The notes below the pieces were generated by a model. It did not search any database and had not been told where the DNA came from. It worked only from the letters and a program-made list of their open reading frames with translations. Shown one piece after another: positions 6,456 to 11,554 of a stretch of DNA of 11,554 nt; positions within the stretch are counted from its first letter, which is position 1, and each line of letters starts with the position of its first letter. Source of the stretch: Nostoc sp. GT001 (lineage in GTDB: Bacteria; Cyanobacteriota; Cyanobacteriia; Cyanobacteriales; Nostocaceae). A program made the translations under genes and the position numbers. The stretch covers positions 5,684,319-5,695,872 of the forward strand of contig NZ_JAUDRJ010000003.1 in NCBI RefSeq assembly GCF_030382115.1, written 5' to 3'.

Positions 6456-7259
6456 ACTTGCTGATTTTATAATTAAATATTTTCCTCACATAGCTGGTCA
6501 AAATCAACCTAGCTAACTAAACTTTAGTTTTTCGCTTTCTTCAATTTAAATGGTATTTCTCAATACTGTTATTCTTCATAATACTTGATAATTTTCCTCT
6601 TATGTAATCTACTAGACAAATTCGTATCAACTATATATGCAATAAATATTTGGTGCCCACTATACAAATAAAAGCATGTCGGCTATTGCTGCAACAGTTA
6701 CTCTATCTACTAGATATGGAGTAGCCTTTTTCCGCCTATCGGTAGATATTCAACCGTTTCTGTATATGAGATGCTTTTATACAGAGTAATATCGTCCCAA
6801 AATTAAGCTGCTACTCTTGTAATTTGTATCATGTAGGTAACTTGAAATCAAATCGGGAATGCGTAACCTATTAGTAGGTCTTCCTTTTATACAGTCGTAT
6901 CCAGCGCCTAAAACACTATAAATATTTAGAAAAATATATGAAAGTTTAAGAAATTTGGATGGTTAGCTGGAATTTTTATATTTGTTAAGGTTGAGAAAGT
7001 TTGAGGAGGTTTGACATATTTGATAATTCAGAAAAAAATGAAGAATATATCTGCTGGGAATCGTAAGAAAAAGTTTTGCTGGGTGCTAAGGTAAGTTTCG
7101 TTATAGGTTGTATATAACTGTAACCTATAGGTACTAGGTAGATGCCGATTTTTATTTCTGTAGACAAATTAGCATCAGCCTATATTTCGCTATTTTTTAC
7201 GGGTGCATCGTCCATTAGGGAAAACTACCAAGCCTCAAACGAGTAGGTGTAAATAAATT
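6456..7259. other. Long AT-rich divergent spacer between priA and the sigma gene
   Basis: It must contain the divergent promoters of priA and the sigma gene, and no convincing gene lies in it. A 60-codon minus-strand frame near 6985-7167 lacks family-like sequence. Structural elements seen are the nested inverted repeat at 6668-6780 and two small dyads. One is ACCTA-ttag-TAGGT (6866-6879). The other is TATAGGTT (7102-7109) with AACCTATA (7122-7129) across a 12-base loop, 131 bases before the sigma start. The dyads could be regulator sites, but none matches a known operator well enough to name. Confidence 0.5.
6668..6780 (+). ncRNA. Candidate structured RNA or hairpin element with nested inverted repeats
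   Basis: An outer helix ATAAAAGCAT (6668-6677) / ATGCTTTTAT (6771-6780) encloses two inner hairpins. One is TACTC-TATCT (6699-6708), loop ACT, AGATA (6712-6716), two-base bulge, GAGTA (6719-6723), followed by GCCTTTTT. The other is CGGT (6740-6743) / ACCG (6753-6756). The arrangement is a three-way junction closed by a 10-bp perfect stem, about 480 bases upstream of the sigma start. It could be a leader structure, a small RNA, a MITE-like repeat or coincidence in AT-rich DNA. Strand is a guess from the T-run. Confidence 0.25.
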
Positions 7260-8432
7260 ATGTACCAAACAAAGCAACAATCCCTAAAGGAAAATATGAA
7301 TATTGTTGAATTGGGAAAAATGGAAATACTGGAGAATGCTGCTGATATCGAAGAACCATCACTCGATAGTTTAAATGCAGTGGCAGAAGCAGAATCTCCA
7401 ATTGTAGTAGAAAATCTGGAATCAGACGAACGCGATGGCGATGACATGGCGGCGGCTCGTCCTTCGGGATACAACAAAACCGAACATGATGATGCTGTCG
7501 GCGCATTTTTTAAAGAAATGGCGCGTTATCCGCTTTTAAAAGCTGATGAGGAAGTAGAATTAGCGCGGCGAGTCAGGTTTCTAGAGGAATTTAGAGAAAT
7601 ACAAGCGGCTTTAGAGTTAAAGCTGGAACATGAAGCCAGCAAATTAGAAGTGGCTTCCGAGCTAGGAATGACGGAAAAGCAACTAGAAAGTCGCTTGTAT
7701 CAAGGGAGAGTAGCGAAACGCAAAATGATTCGCTCTAACTTGAGATTGGTTGTTTCTATTGCTAAACGATACTTGAATCGAGGAGTGCCTTTTCTGGATT
7801 TAATTCAGGAAGGAGCAATGGGCTTAAATCGCGCTACAGAAAAGTTTGATCCCGATAAAGGATATAAGTTTTCTACTTACGCCTATTGGTGGATTAGACA
7901 AGCCATTACCAGAGCGATAGCTAATGATGCGCGAACAATTCGACTACCGATTCATATTGTTGAAAAGCTTAACAAGCTAAAAAAAGCCCAACGGGAACTC
8001 AAACAAAAACTCTGTCGTAATCCTACCGAAGGTGAAATGGCAGAATATTTAGAGATTAGTGTGCAACAACTGCGCCAGCTACAACAGCTACGGCGACAAG
8101 CACTTTCTCTCAACCACCGCGTCGGTAAAGAAGAAGACACGGAATTGATGGATTTGCTAGAAGATGAGGATAACTTGTCTCCAGAAGCAAAAATGAATGA
8201 AAACATGATGCGTCAGGAGATTTGGGAAGTCTTGGGTGACGTGTTAACTCCACGAGAAAAAGATGTGATTTCTCTGCGTTATGGTTTGACAAGCAGCGAA
8301 CCCTGCACCTTAGAAGAGGTTGGCAATATGTTCAATCTTTCTCGTGAGCGAGTGCGTCAAATTCAAAGCAAAGCCATGCGGAAATTGCGCCGTCCTCACA
8401 TAGCCAAACGCTTAAAAGGTTGGTTGATTTAA
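7260..8432 (+). CDS. sigC: Group 2 RNA polymerase sigma factor (SigC-like)
   Basis: 390 residues from the first ATG. It directs RNA polymerase to alternative sigma-70-type promoters. Visible regions: acidic N-terminal tail (~1-70); region 1.2 (AVGAFFKEMARYPLLKADEE, ~79-98); region 2 with SNLRLVVSIAKRYLNRGVPF and GYKFSTYAYWWIRQAI (201-216), the core-binding and -10-melting segments; region 3 (~230-305, LPIHIVEKLNKLKKAQRELK); region 4.2 helix-turn-helix TLEEVGNMFNLSRERVRQIQ (350-369) for the -35 element. There is no long region 1.1, as expected for group 2. The SigC assignment comes from remembered resemblance of PLLKADEEVELARRV, GLNRATEKFDPDKGYKFS and LNHRVGKEEDTEL; another group 2 paralogue is possible. 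ATG 7296 (codon 13) is the better start: AAAGGA (7286-7291) precedes it by four bases, whereas ATG 7260 lacks a clear site. Transcribed alone. Confidence 0.96.
   Translation: MYQTKQQSLKENMNIVELGKMEILENAADIEEPSLDSLNAVAEAESPIVVENLESDERDGDDMAAARPSGYNKTEHDDAVGAFFKEMARYPLLKADEEVELARRVRFLEEFREIQAALELKLEHEASKLEVASELGMTEKQLESRLYQGRVAKRKMIRSNLRLVVSIAKRYLNRGVPFLDLIQEGAMGLNRATEKFDPDKGYKFSTYAYWWIRQAITRAIANDARTIRLPIHIVEKLNKLKKAQRELKQKLCRNPTEGEMAEYLEISVQQLRQLQQLRRQALSLNHRVGKEEDTELMDLLEDEDNLSPEAKMNENMMRQEIWEVLGDVLTPREKDVISLRYGLTSSEPCTLEEVGNMFNLSRERVRQIQSKAMRKLRRPHIAKRLKGWLI
7286..7298 (+). promoter_or_regulatory. Ribosome binding site favouring an internal sigma-gene start
   Basis: AAAGGA at 7286-7291 lies four bases before ATG 7296-7298, which would give a 378-residue protein beginning MNIVELGK. 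The first ATG (7260) has only GTAGGTG at a poor distance. The acidic sequence typical of the family begins after both, so conservation does not settle it. Confidence 0.45.
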
Positions 8433-8556
8433 TTACATTGCTCAAGATAGAGATGCAATCTGGAACTTAATTAGCTTTGCAATTCGCAAAAATCGGGCGT
8501 TTTGTAGCTTTTTTCGGCTCTTGTTTCGTCAATACTCAAAATAAATTGCCCAGTTG

Positions 8557-8598
8557 CCTATAGACTATGGACTATAAACTATGGACTATAGACTAATG
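8557..8598 (+). repeat. Heptamer tandem repeat across the acetyltransferase start
   Basis: Six consecutive 7-base units of the form ACTATRR run CCTATAG, ACTATGG, ACTATAA, ACTATGG, ACTATAG, ACTAATG. Two units contain an ATG, and the last unit ends in one. The candidate start codons of the next gene (8581 and 8596) are therefore supplied by the repeat itself. Confidence 0.8.
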
Positions 8599-9090
8599 AC
8601 TTCGGGTAGCAATTTGATTGTGCGTTTTGCCCAAGCAGACGATTGCAGCGTACTGTTTAAATTAATTGAAGGGCTTGCAGAGTATGAAAAATTATCTCAC
8701 GCGATCGCTGGTAATGCTCTAGCACTTCAGGAGCATTTATTTGGTTCGCGGAGGTATATAGAGGCAATATTAGCGGAATCTGCTGGTCAAGCTGTTGGTT
8801 TTGCGCTATTTTTTCATAATTATTCAACATTTCTGACTAAGCCGGGAATTTATCTGGAAGATTTATTTGTTTTACCAGAATATCGCAGGCAAGGTATTGG
8901 TAAAGCTCTCTTAACTAAAGTAGCTCAGATAGCTGTAGAACGTGATTGTGGGCGATTAGAGTGGAGTGTCTTAGATTGGAATGAGTCAGCGCAAGAATTC
9001 TACCGTAGTATGGGAGCATCTATATTAGATGATTGGCGAATTTGTCGCGTCACAGAAGATATGCTTACTCAATTAGGTTCCGTAAAATAA
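8581..9090 (+). CDS. GNAT-family N-acetyltransferase (SSAT-like)
   Basis: 169 residues. GNAT enzymes transfer acetyl from acetyl-CoA to an amine. The acetyl-CoA loop is RRQGIGKA (102-109), preceded by YLEDLFVLPEYR (91-102) on the core strands and followed by VLDWNESAQEFYRSMGA (130-146). The combination of FFHNYSTF, YLEDLFVLPEYR and VLDWN resembles eukaryotic SSAT/thialysine acetyltransferases and their bacterial relatives, so a polyamine or lysine-analogue amine is a plausible substrate. That is inference from motifs. The family-like sequence begins at about residue 13 (IVRFAQADD), so either ATG 8581 or ATG 8596 (MTSGSNLIVRF) could be used. Neither has a good ribosome binding site because the tandem repeat occupies that space. 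It follows the sigma gene by 148 bases with no clear terminator between them, so co-transcription is possible. Confidence 0.93.
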   Translation: MDYRLMTSGSNLIVRFAQADDCSVLFKLIEGLAEYEKLSHAIAGNALALQEHLFGSRRYIEAILAESAGQAVGFALFFHNYSTFLTKPGIYLEDLFVLPEYRRQGIGKALLTKVAQIAVERDCGRLEWSVLDWNESAQEFYRSMGASILDDWRICRVTEDMLTQLGSVK

Positions 9091-9097
9091 AAAACAC

Positions 9098-9152
9098 AGG
9101 ATGAAGTATAAAGAATGAATCAGGAAGATTTTCATCTTTAATATTTCATCCT
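9098..9152 (+). repeat. Imperfect inverted repeat downstream of the acetyltransferase gene
   Basis: AGGATGAAGTATAAAGAATGA (left arm 9098-9118) pairs, with two one-base indels and one mismatch, with the right arm 9132-9152 ending in TTTCATCCT. It starts seven bases after the stop and is followed by an AT-rich stretch with a run of Ts, so it may act as a terminator. The GGATGAAGTATAAAG unit also resembles dispersed Nostocales tandem-repeat units (from memory). Confidence 0.5.
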
Positions 9153-9363
9153 TAAATTTTAATCATTTTTTTTATAAAATATTCAGAATTATATAAATTG
9201 TCATTTTAATCATCAGCATAATGCACATTTTTGTAAACAAGTAAGCTAGGGTATTTTGGAGAGAAGCATATTTATTCTTTTTACATATTGCTTTGGGCTA
9301 ATAAACCTAAATCTAAAATCACCAAGATTCAAAATCCAAAAACTTTATTTAATAAAGCAAAGT

Positions 9364-9407
9364 TTGACAGCTTGTCATTTGACTATGGCAACGGGTCAAC
9401 TCACAAT
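9364..9407 (+). promoter_or_regulatory. Candidate petJ promoter with overlapping dyad
   Basis: TTGACT (9379-9384) and CACAAT (9402-9407) are spaced 17 bases apart and fit a sigma-70-type promoter (5/6 and 4/6 matches), about 50 bases before the petJ start. Overlapping the upstream side is the dyad TGACA-gct-TGTCA (9365-9377). A second pair, TTGAC (9379-9383) and GTCAA (9395-9399), lies between the two promoter elements. Cyanobacterial petJ genes are typically repressed by copper through the BlaI-type regulator PetR, so the dyads are reasonable operator candidates. The match to a PetR site is not established here. Confidence 0.4.
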
Positions 9408-9456
9408 TATGGAGGATATTGCACCGAATAAGCCGTTATTGCAGAGAGAACACGAA

Positions 9457-9792
9457 ATGAAAAAAATGATTACAGTCATGCTGTTAGGCATAGCAATCTT
9501 CACCTTTGCCTTCAGTCGTCCAGCTTTGGCAGCAGATGCTGCTGGTGGAGCTAAAGTATTTAGTGCCAATTGTGCCTCTTGTCACGCAGGAGGAAAAAAT
9601 CTGGTTAATGCTGCCAAAAGCCTGAAGAAGGCGGATTTGGAAAAGTATGGTTTGTACTCAGCAGAGGCGATTATTGCCCAGGTTACAAACGGTAAAGGTG
9701 CTATGCCCGCCTTCGGCAAACGTTTGAAGTCTGAACAAATTGAAAATGTAGCTGCTTATGTGCTTTCACAAGCAGATAATGGCTGGAAGTAG
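9457..9792 (+). CDS. petJ: Cytochrome c6 precursor
   Basis: 111 residues. Cytochrome c6 is a soluble c-type haem protein of the thylakoid lumen. It carries electrons from cytochrome b6f to photosystem I or to the terminal oxidase, replacing plastocyanin when copper is short. The start is set by the signal peptide [25 protein letters not shown] (25 residues: two lysines, hydrophobic core, ALA cleavage site). This leaves a mature protein of 86 residues, the usual size. The haem site is CASCH (C39, C42, H43) and the sixth ligand is the methionine of MPAF (M83). The ending [16 protein letters not shown] is characteristic. The frame is open further upstream to 9256, giving 178 codons, but that extension is not protein-like. 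Followed by a terminator, so monocistronic. Confidence 0.96.
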   Translation: MKKMITVMLLGIAIFTFAFSRPALAADAAGGAKVFSANCASCHAGGKNLVNAAKSLKKADLEKYGLYSAEAIIAQVTNGKGAMPAFGKRLKSEQIENVAAYVLSQADNGWK

Positions 9793-9818
9793 ATTAAAAT
9801 CTAACTTCAAAAATTAAT

Positions 9819-9850
9819 AATTAGCGGGACAAATAGCCCCGCTAATTTTA
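9819..9850 (+). terminator. Intrinsic terminator of petJ
   Basis: AATTAGCGGG (9819-9828) pairs perfectly with CCCGCTAATT (9838-9847) around a 9-base loop, 26 bases after the petJ stop, and ends in TTTT. The arms also supply A- and T-rich flanks. Confidence 0.75.
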
Positions 9851-9880
9851 GAGTTGCCGAAATTATCAAACAGGATGCAT

Positions 9881-9960
9881 ATACCAATTTGGGATTAAGA
9901 GTCTTTACAAAAAGACTGTTCCAAGAATATCAAACAATACTACCTATCCTAATTTGGTAT
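9881..9960. repeat. Small MITE-like inverted-repeat element abutting the TPR gene
   Basis: ATACCAATTTGGGATTA (9881-9897) and the reverse complement of CTATCCTAATTTGGTAT (9944-9960) match at most positions; the outer ATACCAA/TTGGTAT is perfect. Inside is the hairpin AGTCTTT (9900-9906) / AAAGACT (9911-9917). ATACCAAATTGGGAT-type ends are, from memory, frequent in Nostocales spacers. The element is 80 bp, has no coding capacity, and ends one base before the TPR gene's ATG. Confidence 0.6.
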
Positions 9961-9961
9961 T

Positions 9962-10885
9962 ATGAGCAATTTATGGCGATTATTTTTCAGTATAGTTATT
10001 GCTTTACCCCTCACTTTTTTGACTTTACCTGCACATTCCTCACCCATTTTAATTACCCAAATTACAGCGGGTGATTTCTTAGAGTTGGGTGTAGATAAGA
10101 TGCGACGCGGTGATTATCAGGAAGCAATAAAAAATTTCAATCAGGCGATTGAACTTGAGAAAGATTTGGCTGTAGCTTATAGCGATCGCTGTCTTGCTTA
10201 TCTCCAACTACAAGATTACCATCAAGCGATCGCAGATTGTACTGAAGCCATAAATTTTGCACCGGATAACTTTGAGGCTTATCTGAACCGGGGTTTGGCA
10301 CTCTACAGAGAAGGGGATTATCCTGCCGCCATCGTTGATTATAATCGAGCGATCGCACTTAAACCCTACGATTTTCGAGTTTACTACAACCGAGGGTTAG
10401 CGCGTGTTGGTGATGGGAAAGACTCGGAGGCAATTCTTGACTTTAATTTAGCCCTAACTCAAATTCCTCGAATAACTAACTTACTGCTTGCAGATATCTA
10501 TAATGACCGAGGTTTAGCGCATTTTATCTTGCAAGATATCCAAGCAGCCATGCTCGACTTTAATTTAGCAATTCGTCTCAATGCTAACGATTATAGAGCG
10601 TATTTTAACCGGGCTTGTGCTTGTGGACGAAACGGAGATGACTTTGGTGCAGTGCGTGATTTTTCCCAAGTTATCAGACTTAACCCCAGTAATGCCCAGG
10701 CTTACGTTAATCGGGGAGTAGCTCAGTATCGCTTAGGATATCATTTAGGAGCTATATCTGATTTACAAAAAGCATCTGAGTACTATGGACAGCAAGGAAA
10801 GAGAGTTGCTTACGAAAAAACTCTAGATTTACTGAAGAATCTGCGACAGCAAATTTCGTCTGTAACGGAAGTCGCTCTTTTCTAG
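9962..10885 (+). CDS. Exported tetratricopeptide repeat protein
   Basis: 307 residues. The N-terminus MSNLWRLFFSIVIALPLTFL plus TLPAHS is a signal peptide with likely cleavage near residue 26, so the protein probably acts in the periplasm, thylakoid lumen or outer membrane. The remainder is about seven TPR units, starting near residues 36, 70, 104, 138, 176, 211 and 245. They have the usual G/A-x-Y-x-x-A-I pattern (GDYQEAIKNFNQAIEL, QDYHQAIADCTEAINF, GDYPAAIVDYNRAIAL). TPRs are protein-binding scaffolds; the partner is unknown and there is no catalytic domain. The start ATG 9962 has no ribosome binding site because a repeat element lies directly against it; the signal peptide supports this start. 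Three HIP1 sites lie within it. It follows petJ but is separated from it by a terminator, and it is convergent with the Uma2 gene, 10 bases away. Confidence 0.92.
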   Translation: MSNLWRLFFSIVIALPLTFLTLPAHSSPILITQITAGDFLELGVDKMRRGDYQEAIKNFNQAIELEKDLAVAYSDRCLAYLQLQDYHQAIADCTEAINFAPDNFEAYLNRGLALYREGDYPAAIVDYNRAIALKPYDFRVYYNRGLARVGDGKDSEAILDFNLALTQIPRITNLLLADIYNDRGLAHFILQDIQAAMLDFNLAIRLNANDYRAYFNRACACGRNGDDFGAVRDFSQVIRLNPSNAQAYVNRGVAQYRLGYHLGAISDLQKASEYYGQQGKRVAYEKTLDLLKNLRQQISSVTEVALF

Positions 10886-10895
10886 CACTGCAAGG

Positions 10896-11522
10896 CTATA
10901 CAGGGTATCCACCAGCTTGAAAAATCTGTTCGGCGGTTAAGCTTAATTCGGGGAACAGAGGTGAGATAATGCGATCGCTACCTTGAAACTGGCTAACTTG
11001 ATATTCTCCATCAATTAAGGTGTAAAGCGAGACAGTTGGTTGTTTAGGGTTGCCAATAAACCGCCTACCGCCTAAAGCAGCATAATCTACAATCCAATAT
11101 TCTGGGATGCCTACAGCCTCATAGTCAGCAGCTTTTTTTAAATAATCATCACGCCAATTGCTACTCACTACCTCAACTACTAAAGGTATTGATTCCACTT
11201 GACTCACAGTAGATTCTTTCTTCCACAGAGGTTCGTTTACCAAGTTGGGGCGATTTAATATCAGCACATCTGGTGAGTAAGCCGATTCACCTTCAGGCGG
11301 TTTGACTAATGCTGTTTTAGGTATGAAGTAGGGGAGATTTAAACGAATACATTCTCTAGTAATTTCAAAGGCTAAAAATCCAACTACCTCTTCATGATCG
11401 CCCGTGGGTTGCGGCATCTCCACTATTACTCCATCATGCAACTCATAACGTTTTCCTGTGTTGTCAGGATATTTAGCAACAAATTCATCGAATGTAACTA
11501 GTTTGCGTAAGGCTTGAATCAT
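10896..11522 (-). CDS. Uma2-family (DUF820) nuclease-like protein
   Basis: 208 residues. Uma2 proteins have a restriction-endonuclease-like PD-(D/E)XK fold. They are greatly expanded in cyanobacteria, and their cellular role is largely unknown. Visible family marks: N-terminal TFDEFVAKYPDNTGKRYELHDGVI; the SPDVLIL acidic site (D85); LVVEVVSSN (E117); K129/K130 in DYLKKAADYEAVGIPEYWIVD. These supply the metal-binding acidic residues and lysine expected for an active site. ATG 11522 gives a normal N-terminus (MIQALRKLVTFDEF). The upstream flank runs off the window after 32 bases, so the promoter is not seen. The 10-base convergent gap to the TPR gene leaves no room for a terminator between the two. 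No transposase, toxin partner or methylase lies beside it, so a defence role is not indicated. Confidence 0.93.
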   Translation of the reverse strand: MIQALRKLVTFDEFVAKYPDNTGKRYELHDGVIVEMPQPTGDHEEVVGFLAFEITRECIRLNLPYFIPKTALVKPPEGESAYSPDVLILNRPNLVNEPLWKKESTVSQVESIPLVVEVVSSNWRDDYLKKAADYEAVGIPEYWIVDYAALGGRRFIGNPKQPTVSLYTLIDGEYQVSQFQGSDRIISPLFPELSLTAEQIFQAGGYPV

Positions 11523-11554
11523 TCTATTGTGTTTGCGAAGCTTCCAGTTTTCCA

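Larger units (their letters stand above)
9091..9456. other. Spacer upstream of petJ
   Basis: The petJ reading frame is open back to 9256, but the sequence before the signal peptide looks non-coding: it includes A-rich CTAAAATC / CAAAATCC strings common in Nostocales spacers. I therefore treat 9153-9456 as promoter and leader. A candidate promoter and dyads lie at 9364-9407. Confidence 0.5.

Noticed and set aside
7120..7134. Possible NtcA site (GTA...TAC) upstream of the sigma gene
   Set aside because: The spacing is nine bases rather than the required eight, and no correctly placed -10 follows.
6985..7167. 60-codon minus-strand open frame upstream of the sigma gene
   Set aside because: No family-like sequence, no ribosome binding site, and AT-rich spacer composition.
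8476..8520. Terminator after the sigma gene (TTTGC/GCAAA hairpin and T-run)
   Set aside because: The stem is only five base pairs and the T-run is not adjacent, so it is too weak to call.
9256..9456. N-terminal extension of cytochrome c6 to 178 residues
   Set aside because: The extension precedes a complete signal peptide and is made of spacer-like repeats.
10896..11522. Defence-system nuclease
   Set aside because: Uma2 genes are nuclease-like and occur in many copies in cyanobacteria, but no defence partner genes are adjacent, so a system call is unsupported.

Overview
The window looks like a chromosomal segment of a filamentous, probably heterocyst-forming cyanobacterium (Nostoc/Anabaena/Calothrix relatives). 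The evidence is the HIP1 octamer GCGATCGC (14 copies counted by eye), a cytochrome c6 gene, a group 2 cyanobacterial sigma factor, a Uma2-family gene, heptameric short tandem repeats, and palindromic MITE-like elements between and inside genes.

Layout. 1-650: a tRNA-Thr(UGU) with its own promoter and a likely terminator, then a degraded coding remnant and a perfect bidirectional terminator hairpin. 650-1144: a second gene remnant on the minus strand, bounded upstream by a MITE-like element, followed by a perfect 21-bp-stem palindrome. 1145-3343 (minus): a 732-residue exported or surface-type protein with a malectin/CBM-like domain, a bacterial Ig-like domain and a glucose/sorbosone-dehydrogenase-type beta-propeller. 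3344-3848: a repeat-rich spacer. 3849-6455 (minus): the primosomal helicase priA, with an in-frame insertion encoded by short tandem repeats. 6456-7259: an 800-bp AT-rich divergent spacer containing a nested inverted-repeat structure. 7260-8432 (plus): a SigC-type group 2 sigma factor. 8581-9090 (plus): an SSAT-like GNAT acetyltransferase whose start codon lies in a heptamer repeat. 9457-9792 (plus): petJ (cytochrome c6) with a following terminator. 9962-10885 (plus): an exported TPR protein whose start abuts a small inverted-repeat element. 10896-11522 (minus): a Uma2-family nuclease-like protein, convergent with the TPR gene.

The genes do not form one pathway. They are mostly single-gene units: replication restart, transcription initiation, photosynthetic electron transfer, small-molecule acetylation, and two envelope or periplasmic proteins. 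The distinctive theme is repeat invasion. At least five kinds of short repeat or palindrome sit here. One has been absorbed into the reading frame of a housekeeping gene, and two touch start codons. I do not see a defence island, biosynthetic cluster, CRISPR array, complete transposase or other clear new system.
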